From Symbiodinium natans (lineage: Eukaryota; Sar; Dinophyceae; Suessiales; Symbiodiniaceae), in contig CAJNDS010002064.1 of the NCBI GenBank assembly GCA_905221605.1, forward strand, positions 530,001-594,000: a DNA stretch of 64,000 nt. Reading direction: 5' to 3'. Both the position numbers and the translations under genes were made by a program. Numbering within the stretch: position 1 is the stretch's first letter; the number at the start of each line of letters is the position of its first letter. The notes below the pieces were generated by a model. That model was not told the origin of the DNA, made no database searches, and saw only the letters and a program-made list of their open reading frames with translations. This document shows positions 47,091 through 57,924 of the stretch, one piece after another.

Positions 47091-48466
47091 TCGGGCGGGA
47101 GTCATGCCACAGTGCCACAGGCATGGGAAGAGCACGTCTCAATGGCATTCAAGCTTTCTTACCACAGACATGGTGCATGCGATGCATGGAATGAGTGCCA
47201 TGCATATGAGGAGCGTATAGGGATTTCAGTACTCGGAGTGTCGTGAAAAAAAGGTGCAACCGCTAGTAGTTGTGAGCTCCTGATCCTTAGTCCTCCGCCC
47301 TCTTAACGGCCCTTGCATCCTAAATTTGCGTCTCCGGAGTGTTAGTGTCAGGATTGCGTTGTAGTGGAAGGGAAGCTGTCCTCTTAGAACATAACAAGGA
47401 GATAGAGGTTTTCCTTTCAAAAAAAGGACATCGCAGGTTTCCCATGAAAATAGAACATGGAGGAAATGAGGGTTGCTTCTGACAAAACATAAGGGAATAG
47501 AGGAAACAGAGGTTTCCTATACTGTCACTTAAGCGGAGGTTTACCTGGAAAATGCAGCAGAAATTGTGGTTTTCATGTTAAAACGATTAGAGGTTCAGAA
47601 AACCTCTTTTAGTCGAAACTTAACAAGCAAGCAAACAACAAACAAACAAACAAACAGGCCCCCTCTTTGCAAACACAATGCTCGCATGACGTGTTGGAAG
47701 GGATTCGCATTCGTTCGTATCTCAGCGCATCTGTTTCTGCATTTCTTGCCATGAGTTGTAGGAATCGGACAGCAGGATACCCGAGCTGGAAGCTCCAAAG
47801 TTTTCGCGGAGCCTGAGGAAATCCCAGTTTTGAGTGCCTTGCTACTTCCAAACGCTCGCGCGTGCCGCCTCAGCAGCCGTGTGGTGTAGCGTGCGCATGG
47901 CAGACGAAGGAAAGCCACCGTCAACTTGGTGCAGAACCACGAGGGCGGGGGGGAGGGGGGGGGGGGGGGGGGGTTCTGGGGGGTCCGAAGATCTCAGACG
48001 GATCCCAGGAAGTTTTTCAGGGGTTTCGTGCCTTGCGCAAGCATCCCACGGGGCAGGGGGGGGGGGGGGGGGGAGAGGGATGGAAGGAGATCAGACCCTG
48101 GGTCTGCTTGGACCAGCGCAAGGTTTGGCATTCCAACCGGCGGGCAAGCAGAGTACCAGTAGCTCTTTGTAGCACGATGGTTCCAGATTCAAGAATCAAG
48201 AGGTTGGCTTGATAGCGAGCAGCTGTACTCCAGGACATGTTTCCTCTATGGTGCGTGCGTGAAGTCCAGGTTTGTCAGCGCGAGTACAACACCAGATCTC
48301 AACAACGCGCCAGTGATGGTTGAGTCAAAACCTCAGCTAAGCCTTAAAACAAAAGCACAAGCGACAGGCTCAGGGTTTGAAGTTTAGGGCTAGGGGTTCA
48401 GAAGGGACTTACGTTTGCTATTATCTTGTTTCACACCCTCTAAGCCCAAACCAATTTTCTGAGTGG
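47091..48466. other. Intergenic, no gene recognised
   Basis: Contents are an AT-rich stretch with repeated GAGGTTTnCC-like words (47390-47600), an ACAA microsatellite (47636-47657), and long G-rich tracts at 47946-47973 and 48054-48073. Confidence 0.5.
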
Positions 48467-48976
48467 ATGGCTTGCTGGCGGCTGCTGGCAGTATCCGGAG
48501 CCCTCCTTGGGTGTGCGGCCTTTTTCCTCAGCAGCAGGTACAAGCTTGTGCCTTCTTGGGCTCAAAGAAGTCAAGGGACCACAAGGAGGAACCCTGATAA
48601 GGGACTTAGGGGTTCTCTAGGGGTTTCTTCAGGGGCCACTTACCCTGAAAGAAGCGTTTCGGGCCGGTTTTTCGAGGGTTCGGGGTTGCGGCTTCGGGGC
48701 TTTCGAGTCTTGGGATCAAGTTCTCCCCATTTTTCTTCCATTGCGCTTCACTTGCTAAAATTTACGAGAGCCCGAGCTTCGACCCTAAACCCTAAACCCT
48801 AAACCCTAAACCCTAAACCCTAAACCCTAAACCCTAAACCCTAAACCCTAAACCCTAAACCCTCGCCCCCCCCCAGGTGCTTTTCAAAGTGGCCCATGCA
48901 GCTGAGCGCGAGCCCAGAGACACCCAGGCCAGAAACCCGGTGATTGCGGCCCAGCGTTTTAGAGCTCATTTCATGT

Positions 48977-49013
<37 letters not shown>

Positions 49014-50750
49014 TTTATATTTATATTTATATGTATAATTAAAAGTACATGTCAGTATAAAGAAGACGCAGAAGACCAGAGGACGCCGACGTTGATCAGC
49101 CTATGGTCGGGCTTATCATGTGCCGCACTACAAATATATTAATCATTCGCATTACGTCACGCTATGTCAACAGTTTCATATCCCCGCCTTGGAGAGTCAC
49201 GTGTCCGCCCTTCAGGCATTCCACCCGTCCGAGACGGAAAAAGACGACTACTCTGCAACACGCGCCGGAGTGCAGGGCGCTCCAGTGGGCAAGGCGTCGA
49301 TTGACGCCTTTCTCGCACGCGCTCACGTTTCAGCTCCTGTTGCCCAGACGACACCCACGTCCACGCCCACACCCCCACCCACACGCACACCCACACCCAC
49401 AACCACACCCACACCAGCGTCGGGCCCGCACAGCCATGAAACTTGTCCGGGGTTGACTCGAAGCACAAAATGCATCGATTCCTCCTCGCACTTGCTTCCG
49501 GAGAAGAAAAGTTCGTATAAGATTCCATCCGACCTAGCCGCCATGCTTGCTCCTGAGAACACAGTCCAAGTGCAACAGAAGCTCATCAACAGCGACATTT
49601 GCGTGATTGCAATGGGCGATTCAACATTGGAGGAGACTGTGGAGGACATCGGGGCCATGCTAGGCGAAGTTGACGGCACGAGGAAGAGTGCTGAGGAGAT
49701 CTGGAAATGGATCGATACTTGGATGAACGCGACGGTGTCCCAGTCTAAGCCTGGGGCACATTTCGATGCACCCCTCTTCAGAGCTTCGTACTTTCCGAAT
49801 CATCGCAAAATGTCGATTGTTGCGCGTGGTGGACGTTTTGTTCTGTATTACCGCTTCATCGGGCATCCTGAAATAGACAAAAACTGGATGGGTTTGAGAA
49901 GTTTGCTCAACGAGCCTTTGCGGGAGGAGATTGTGAGCGGCGCGGACAAGTGGTGCGGCAATCTCAGGCGGGTCGTGTGGCTGCAAGTGGGGTACCATGA
50001 GAAAAGGCAGGAGCGCAAACATTTCCACAAGAGCGGACTGCCGGACGTCTACCGGAAGGTGCTTCCCTGGGTGGAGCAGTTGGCGCCAGAGCGCTACTGG
50101 CTGATGCGCCAAGGCGACACTTGGTGCCAACACACCTTGTTTGGGGTGTTTTTTGCTGTTCTTTTGTTTTTGTTGTTTTTCTTCAATCTCTCTCTCTCTC
50201 TCTCTTATCTCTCTCTCTCTCTCTCTCTCTCTGTCTTATTCTTCATGATCTTTTATACCATAAAGCCACCACAGGCCCGAAAAGAGACCCGAAAATCATG
50301 TTGCAACTGCTGGCTCCTTCCAGAATGGAAGCACAAGCTTGGCATGCAGAATCATCATAATCAAGCCAAGCCAAGGAAGATCTGGATCAGCTCAACCAAT
50401 GGCTTCGCGCAGAGCTCCAGAATCCGAGCCGAAACCACAAGAATTGGTCCATCATGGAAGCCAGACGTACCGTTGTGAACTGCTGTTCTTTTTTTCTTGC
50501 TTTCTTGTCGGGTAGGTTATAGGGTACAGTACAGGGTGGAGCTACCTGTTGTTTTTGTTTGGAGGCACCTGCACTTCTTAGGACTACAAGGTTCCCTGGG
50601 CCTGCGAGAAGCGGAACATCGAACAGGTACGTGCGCACACGGGCTCTATAGAGAGGTGGTGGCACAGCAGAAAAACTCTGGACAAATACCCAGACTACTA
50701 CCTGAGCATGCTCCGCACCATGAAAATTGTCCAGCACATGCTATGCTAGC
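48467..50750 (+). CDS. Predicted anchored secretory-pathway protein with GDS motif, about three exons
   Basis: A putative first exon (48467-48537) encodes a signal anchor (MACWRLLAVSGALLGC then AAFFLSS) and ends at AG|GTAC. The main exon (about 49180 to 50140) has a Thr/Pro linker, then CVIAMGDSTLEETVEDI, SYFPNHRKMSIVARGGRF, YYRFIGHPEIDKNWMGL and LPWVEQLAPERYW. A final candidate exon (about 50645-50745) reads WWHSRKTLDKYPDYYLSML then RTMKIVQH. The GDS motif resembles block I of SGNH or PC-esterase-like acyl esterases, which modify glycans; I cannot find a convincing Asp-x-x-His block, so this is tentative. The intron after exon 1 carries a CCCTAAA array. The link between exon 1 and the main exon is inferred from distance and topology only. 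Confidence 0.55.
48782..48863 (-). repeat. Telomere-like (CCCTAAA)n array
   Basis: About eleven perfect units in the putative first intron of the GDS-motif gene. Confidence 0.95.
48976..49045. repeat. (TA)n and TTTATA microsatellite
   Basis: TA dinucleotides followed by TATTTA-type units about 60-130 bp before the main exon of the GDS-motif gene. Confidence 0.85.
50188..50233. repeat. (CT)n microsatellite
   Basis: CT tract just after the main exon of the GDS-motif gene, inside its likely intron. Confidence 0.85.
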
Positions 50751-50794
50751 TGCTGGATGTTTAAGCCTAAACTTTAAACCCCAAACTCTACTAA

Positions 50795-50888
50795 CCCTAA
50801 CCCCAAAACCAGCGGCAAGAGACCTCGAGTAGTCCCTGCGGCCCTAACCCCAAAACCAGCGGCAAGAGACCTCGAGTAGTCCCTGCGG
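50795..50888. repeat. 47-bp perfect tandem duplication
   Basis: A unit starting CCCTAACCCCAAAACCAG and ending in CTGCGG is present twice back to back. Confidence 0.9.
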
Positions 50889-52393
50889 AGTGGTCAAGAG
50901 CGATCGGCTAGGCCGGGCTCGGCGGGTGGAAAAAAAACCCAGCGCCCGGCGTTTCACCCCCTGCCCTGGAGGCAAATTTAAGCGAAATGGGCATGGTCAG
51001 CTCGCACTGAGCTGTGCGAATCTGTGCAATTCAGAGACGAGACCCTTTGTTGAATCCTCCACAGAAGGGCTTCAACACGACTTTCTCTTCCACTGCCCTA
51101 GTTTTGTGTTATCCTCCTGCTTTCTGAAAGGGTCTGACCGCCCTCCGCCCACAGTCCCGTCAGTGCCCCTCTTTTGTTTGGCCTGTCAACCACAAGGGCT
51201 GGCGTGGCCGCGCATAAGGCAGAAGTCCTTGCGGACTCTTGGAACACCAAGCGATACAGGACACAACCCTGCTCAGCTCTCGCTTACGCATGTGTATCCA
51301 GTGGTAGCTCCCAATGTGAGGTAAAGGGTTGCAGGAAGGTGTGCTTAAGCAACGCCGGCAGCAGCAGCGGGTTCGCACTGCCAGCGGGCCTTCCGATCTC
51401 AGAGGGCAAGAACCAGCCGTGGCAGAGGACAGCCTGGAAAACGTCGGGTTCAAACTCTAAACCCTACAGGGTTTAGGGTTTAGGGTTTGAACCTGACGTG
51501 TTTAGGGTTTATACACCCTCAACCCTAAACCTTGGAAGTTGCTTTGGCATGGCTGGGCGGCTCCGGGAGATTGCTAGATTGCCAACGTAGAATATAGGGC
51601 ACCCATCCTGCTGTCTCGAGCTCCGACAGAACCGAGGGCAAGCCAGGCGTCGACAAGTCCATAGGATGCCCTGGTTCTTGTTGGAATCATCTCCTCTCTG
51701 CTACCTTCGAACCACAGATCGATACAGACACAGCTGGCATCGCACTGCAGCGCACTGCATGTACACCCGGAAACCCGCGCGTGCGCGCGCGTTTGTCTTT
51801 GCAAGACTAGCTTCGAAATTTGTATGAGTCTTAGGTGAAAGGATCTTGGCCGCCTGGCCCAAAAGCGTAGTTAGCGTCCAGGCCTGTGTGCAGAGATGGC
51901 AGAGGATGGGCTTGTACTTGTTGCGCACCTTTCTTTTCTCAGCAAATGGGGGGACGTCAGGGCTTCATGGTTTTGGCTGTGTAAGTCTGCTGAGGCCTGC
52001 CGTATGCACGGTACGTCGGAAGCACAACACGCAGCACCGAAACCCAGACACTCCAAGAGTCTGGCAACTGCAAAACGCAACATGCTGTGGATTTTTGCAG
52101 ACTTCCCAATCTCCAGGTTTTTGCTTACGGAAGGATGGCTGCAACGAGGCGCGAACATGCACATCATTATGCATGCATTTGCAAGTACCCAGGGTTTGTT
52201 TCGCTGTGTCATTGCGTTTCAGGGTGCTTCACATCAAAGCTGGTTCAAAACAAGGGACAGGGTTGCCTGAAGTGCATAGCAGCATCTGTGCTGCTGGAAG
52301 TTCTAGCAGTCTAGGGGTGACACGGTTTGCCTCAGCTCTGGTTCCAAGTCCTCGTCCCGGCTCCTGGCACTGCCTGGGTTAGTTCACATCAGC
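50889..52393. other. Intergenic, no gene recognised
   Basis: A pair of inverted telomere-like stretches lies at 51458-51535 (CTAAACCC, then GGGTTTAGGG units, then CAACCCTAAACC). Open frames on both strands look random. Confidence 0.45.
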
Positions 52394-53234
52394 ATGGCAG
52401 CTGAAGCGCACCAGTGCCGCAACTGCGGGGAAAGCTTCCAGACCCGGAACAGCATGTTCCGTCACCTGCGAGAGGCTCATGGACCCCCGGGAGACGGTGC
52501 CAGGGAAGATGCAAGAAGCCAAGGGAATGAGCAATCCTCAAACATACCCGTAGCATTTACAGATGATCCGATCCAGATGCCGCCTGATCGCCAACTTCCT
52601 GCATCCATCCGTGACGTGTTCAATCGCAAGGCGAGGCAAATCCCTCCGGTTTTCCGTGTGCCTAGCAGGATTCTGCGACAAGAGGTGCCTGAGGAGGACC
52701 TCGAAGACGCCTGGGAGAAAGGCCTGCTGTGGGCCATCTCCATCGGAACAAGGGGAACCTTTCAGCGGGAAGACCAAGCTCAATGGCTCAAAATGGCAAG
52801 AGAGCATCCGGAAGAGCGCGACATCCTGCTGTCTCCCTTGCAGCCAGAGGTGAAGGGCGACTTGCTCGTGGCGATCCTGCGCACGTTGCATGAGGCGACG
52901 TGCCACGACGTCCATCGCTTTGCCCGTGGGACGTGGAATGGTCAGGCGTCCGCTCAGGTTTGGCACGCAGTTGCCGAACGAGCGAGGGGCCGGGTGAGAA
53001 TCCAATACCAAAGACTCAGCAAGAAGGGCCCTGCAAGCCCGCTTTTGCGTTTGCATGGAGAGCCTCGAACAAAGTTGGACATCTTCTCCCAAGAAGAGTT
53101 TGCTTTCTCCTTCTTGCGGAGGGTGGACGGTGAGATCTTTCAATGTCTGGGAAGCATTGCGGAATCCATGTTCTACTTCTCCGAGAACTGTCCGGTGGAC
53201 ATTTCAGGCAGCAAGAGAACCCTGAGACAAAAAC
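52394..53234 (+). CDS. C2H2 zinc-finger protein exon, otherwise unknown
   Basis: Begins with ATG and encodes one C2H2 finger at once (CRNCGESFQTRNSMFRHLREAH, residues about 8-29). About 250 residues of unknown helical-looking sequence follow (for example LEDAWEKGLLWAISIGT, GDLLVAILRTLHEATCHDVH and FSQEEFAFSFLRRVDGE). It ends at a consensus donor (AAAAAC|GTAAGC), so it is a first or early exon rather than a whole gene; the frame beyond is intronic. It may be the 5' part of the nucleotidyltransferase gene 2 kb downstream on the same strand. The exon ends in phase 1 and I could not find a matching next exon. Confidence 0.6.
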
Positions 53235-53650
53235 GTAAGCATTCTAAACCTGGAATCAAAGAACAAGCTTCTGAGACGCGAACCCTGTGGCCCACAAGGT
53301 CGAGTCGATCTAACCCTAAACCTATGAAGCATTCCTGTCAGGCTGCTACAAGCTTGCGCAAGCCGCCGTGGAATCCGGAAACGTTGTGAGTATGAGTGAG
53401 GGCAAGGGCAGCTCGCCCTGGTGAGGGTGTGGGGTTTATAGGGCTTAGGGCTTGTGGAACCGCTTGTTTCGGAGTTGCTTTAGAGATGAAAGGTGATGGT
53501 TCAAGAGCAACGCTTTCAGGACTCTTTTTCCTAAGCCCTCTACCCAAAAGCACATACCAAACCACAAAATGGATCCTTGAGAAACCCCGGCCTCAAACCC
53601 TTCAAACCCTCCAGACCGAGAGAACCAAAAGTCCTGCCCTGCCCAGGTCC

Positions 53651-53721
53651 CGAACCCTAAACCCTAAACCCTAAACCCCAAACCCCAAACCCTAAACCCT
53701 AAACCCTAAACCCTAAACCCA
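53651..53721 (-). repeat. Telomere-like (CCCTAAA)n array
   Basis: About ten units, two of them CCCCAAA variants. Confidence 0.9.
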
Positions 53722-53914
53722 GGCAGGGACGGCCGCTTAAAGGTGCGGCTTCGGAGGCGATCCGAAGAAGCGATCTGCCTCTCAGCGCATGAGGGCCCCC
53801 TGGAAAGGATGAGAGGAATTTGGGGGGGTCCATGGTCCATGGTTAATGTTAATTGAATATATATATATATGGGTGCGAGTCAAAAGTCTAGGTATGTAAC
53901 TGGCTTCCGGGCGT

Positions 53915-54475
53915 CTTTCCGCGACATAGGGCTTGTAACAAAGCCGTTCTCCTTGCGACAAGCAGCGTCCGCGACAAACCTGCGCGACAAGCCTCCGCGA
54001 CAAGCCTTTGCGACAAGCCCCTTCTTATATGAGTATGCCATGTCGCTACGCAGGCAAACATTTGTGAGCTCTTCTTTGGAACTGTGCAGGTGAAGCCCTG
54101 AATGCAACGGTTATGGGTACCCGCTCCGCGACATGCCCTGCGACATACCGCGACATACCCGCGACAAGTCATCAAGTGGCTCTGGCCAATACTTACCTGT
54201 ATTCCGATCGCCTCATGTGTCGCGAGCAGCCGCGCCAATTGGGGGCACCTGTGGTGCAGGTCAGGCAGGCCGATATTTCGGGCTTAGGGTTGAGGGTTTA
54301 AAGGGTTGAGAAGTCGGCTATAGTTCGGCTATGTTGCTGTTGAAGTACGGATTTCATATCCCCTCTTCAAGAGCAGCGTGCGAAACAGCCGCGACAAACC
54401 CCGCGACATACGTATGAAACAAGTGGGCGCGACATACGCATGTAACACTGGCGGGGGGCGGGACACCGCGACATA
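53915..54475 (+). repeat. Degenerate GCGACAAG / GCGACATACC short repeat
   Basis: Three clusters (53920-54020, 54125-54172 and 54388-54477) contain CCGCGACAAGCC, GCGACATACC and TGTAACA words at 13-20 bp spacing. It is the same family and orientation as at 31590-31835. Confidence 0.7.
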
Positions 54476-55237
54476 CCCCCATTTAGACCCACAGCAATAT
54501 ATATATATATATATATCTATCTATATGTATATAAGTTGTATGTATTAGATCTCTGGACTTCCTTCACAAGATTCTGGACCCTAAACTCCTCTACACTCTC
54601 TTAAGTGTTGGCTTTTAAAGACCCCCAAGTGCCAAGAAGACTTTCAAGACCTATGAACCATAGGAGCGCCAAGCACAGGGGCAGCTCCACTGAAGGACAT
54701 GCACTTGTGTTCAGCGTTATCTGGGTGTGTGCGCCCGTGTGTTGCGCATCATGGTTTGTTGACAGCATCCCAGCATACCTGGAGAAGAGAAGCAGCTTTG
54801 CACAATTTTAAGCCGAGGAATGTGGAGAGAGCTGGGAATTGAAGCAAAGCAGGGGGACCACGTGCATGATTGGCGTCGCATCAGCATGGTGGCTATTCAA
54901 GATATTACTCCGACAGCCGCTTCGTCGACCGCACTGCAGTGCGAGCAGATCCATGGTGGTTCCTTTGCAAGGGGCATCTGCAAGGACCGAGCCTATAGGC
55001 AGGCCACCCAAGATTACAGTGAAAGATCAAGGCTAACCCCCCATGAACGCGTAGAGTCGTAGAGCGATGGTGATCTCTCCAACTGCTTCCCAGAGTCCGG
55101 AAGCAATGGTGAGTTGGAAGCAGTAGTAGTCTCGGTAGTTGTGGTGCTCGCTCAATCTTTGTGCGCTTGGAAGCAAAAGCTTGCCGGTTACGGTTGCCGT
55201 ACTTTTCTGTCAGTCTTGCATCAGTATCTCTGGCCAG

Positions 55238-57924
55238 ATGTTGCTTTCAGGACTGGACGAAGGGACCATGTCTGCGGGAGGCGAACTGTCGCTACGTCCA
55301 CCTGCACAGTGCACCTAAGAAGGGCTGCTCACTCAGCGACGACCTCACGCAGGACCACAAGCCATCACTAGTGAAAGTACTCTTCCTGCCATTGTGCTCG
55401 GAAGTGTTGCGCCGACGCCAACGCTGTAGCGTTCAATTCAGCGAGTGAGGTTTATTTTTTAATAATCTCGGGCTTGCTTTGGAATCTAGGACACGTGCCT
55501 CATCAGCGACCCGGAGTTGAGAGCAGCTCTGTGGCAGAAAATGCAGCAGGGCATCTTGCGCACTCCCCTGCAGGAGTTTTGTGAGGGGGTTTTGGAGAAC
55601 GTTTGGTTGTATTGCTGCTATACGACTAGCACAACGTAGTCATCTACTTAACTGTAGAAAGAACAGACACATAGTTATGCTGTGGGCTTGATGGGGGGTT
55701 TTGCAGGAGTTATTGGAGAGGCTGCGGGAGACCAGGAGTGATCCGGCGATCTTCGGCATGCTCCAGGCAGAGATCGCCAATGAGAGTCTGGTGCTTCTGG
55801 TGACGGCACACACTGCCGAGAAGGCTCACTTCTGGCAGCATCAGGTGGGAGCTGCTCTTGCTTAGGGCTTAGGGCTTTGGAAAGGCAAGTAGAATTCAAA
55901 CCGTCCGGAGCCTTCTGCGTAAGGAGCCCGGACCCACCCTTTTCCCCAAGGTCTTTCAGAATTTGGCCTCCGTCGCCGACGATGGCAAAGTGTGCATTCT
56001 GGTCTCGCCAGTCTTGCAGAGGCCGCCGGCATCACTCATGCAGTGCCTCATGAAATACTGTCAGCGCGAGCTCTTGCTGCCTTCCTACCCGCACCTGAGG
56101 AAGGTGTGCCAGTCATCCTTTGCTTTGCATCTGCTTCCCTCGGGATTGACCAAACTGGCGAAGTATGTCGGCTATGCTTACGTCAAGCCTGGGGGCACCA
56201 TGAACACGCGCCTCTGGAGAGTGAAGTTCCCTGGCAAAAGCTTCACAAGCAGGTGGAAGCCTTCGGACAACATTCTTCAGAGGAAGGAGGACCTGGCCAG
56301 CTTCATTGGGGGCTCCTCTTCCAAATGGCCCTGCGTGGGAGTTCTCTTGGAGTCCGCCCGGATTTTCGGGCCGCCCTCCCTGCAACCAAGGGCCGACCGA
56401 CGCAGCCGCCTCACGGCGCTGCTGTGGCTTCTGGAGGACATCGAGGGAGCCGACAAAACCACTGGTTCGGATGGCGCGGGCAGTCAGGATGAGAGTGAGG
56501 AGTGCAATCAGTGGGATGAGTTCGGTGAGTACGGTGAGGATGGGTGGGACTACGACTGCGAGGAGATTCACTCCTTGGCCTCTCAGGCATTCTCGCAGAC
56601 GAAGGATCCATGGCCGATCCCCGAGGATCTTGAGCTGAATGTTTGGCCGCGGCATGTTGATCACTATTCTGTCGAGGACACAGTCGTGTGGTGCTGCAAG
56701 CGGGCTGCGTCCCGACAGCTTGGGGCCTTGCAGGGGAAGCGTGTGATTCGCATGACGGCAGGCCATCACCTCCTGGGAGTTTTCGTGCAGAACCTAATTT
56801 ATGGCCTGGAGGCGACTCCCGAAGGCTCGCTGGAGCCCGAGAGGGTACAATCTCTTCTCTGTCGTGTGGGGGCAGCTCCTGCACAGTACGCAGACGTGCT
56901 GCCAGAAGGCTCTTCCTTTGATCTGGTCCTTGCTGTCATGGTGGCCTGCTTCTACAGACAGCTGCGGGGGTCCAGCTGTCACGGTGCACTCCGTGTGCCA
57001 GAAGTCTTAGAGGGCCTGCTCATCGCAAAGGCTTTGTGCCGAGGGCAGGGTCGCTGCCACCAACTGCGGCGGAGCATCCTCGGTCTTCTCCGACGGCACC
57101 CCGTACTTCTTGGGCGCGTTGAGACCATGTGCCGCGGAGGCAGTGTGGCTATGGGTCTGGACACAACGAACTCGGACCATGACATCTTCTTGTGCCTGCG
57201 GGACGGAGGACAGGATATGGTCGAGGAGCTGCACCGCGTGGTCTTGGAGCTGAAGGAGACCTGCGGGCGCGTCCGGCTACAGCGAGCGGAGGTGGTGAAG
57301 AAGGATTTCGCTGTGGAGATCAAGAACTACTACCGCCACAGGGACTTCGACTTGGTGCCCGTCACTTTTCTCCAATCCCACGTGGGGGAGCAGCAGTGGG
57401 ATCCGCAGCGCCAGGTGTGGCAGGCGCTGCTGCACCCGCGCTTGGCCCCCAAGCTTCAGCTCCTGAGCGAAAAGCATCCGAGTGCCTTCTTCGCCATGCG
57501 CCTGGTGAAGATGTGGAATGAGACCTTAGACCTCCGCCAGGGCAAGCCGCCGCTGGTGACGCTGCACATTCCACTGCTGACTTTGGGAGCATGGCAGTCC
57601 GGGCGCCTGGAGGAGTGCGACAGCCTCCAGGCATACCTCCTGCAAATCTTGCAATACATTCAGGAGAATTGGCTGCGCCAAGATCTGGGGAGTGAAGAGA
57701 CATTGCTCCGAGAGCTCGAGGTAGAACCCCACCTGCGTCGCATGATTGCCAAGTATGGCGACGCCATGCGGCAGGATTTCCCCCGTGTTCTCGAGCAAGG
57801 CCTTCAGTGGCTTCGTACCGCTTCCAGGCCCAGAGCCGATGCCTCTGCTGCCCAGCTGGTGGAAGGCACCTGCCGGCTCTTCGGTTGCGGTCAGCTGCTG
57901 AGCCGTAACCCCTGCAGCCGCTGA
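55238..57924 (+). CDS. CCCH zinc-finger, OAS/cGAS-like nucleotidyltransferase, at least four exons
   Basis: Exons: 55238 to 55352 (or 55370), 55490-55573, 55707-55844 and 55951-57924, all in phase 0 at the joins. Exon 1 has a CCCH finger, CFQDWTKGPC then LREANCRYVH, with C-x8-C-x5-C-x3-H spacing. Exons 2 and 3 are helical (ERLRETRSDPAIFGMLQAE). The last exon holds the nucleotidyltransferase core. Counting from the Met-equivalent TTG at 55963, it shows GGSVAMGLDTTNSDHDIFL (G392-S394; D405 and D407), the third carboxylate in DFDLVPV (D463) and AFFAMRLVKMWNETL, which matches the OAS-type LVKhW helix. OAS and cGAS-like enzymes make 2'-5' oligonucleotides or cyclic dinucleotides on sensing RNA or DNA. 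A terminal nucleotidyltransferase on RNA is the main alternative. The CAG|GA join at 55573 uses a GA donor. Confidence 0.7.

Noticed and set aside
49157-49679. Val/Gly-rich open frames on the - strand
   Set aside because: They mirror the Thr/Pro linker of the GDS-motif gene on the + strand.
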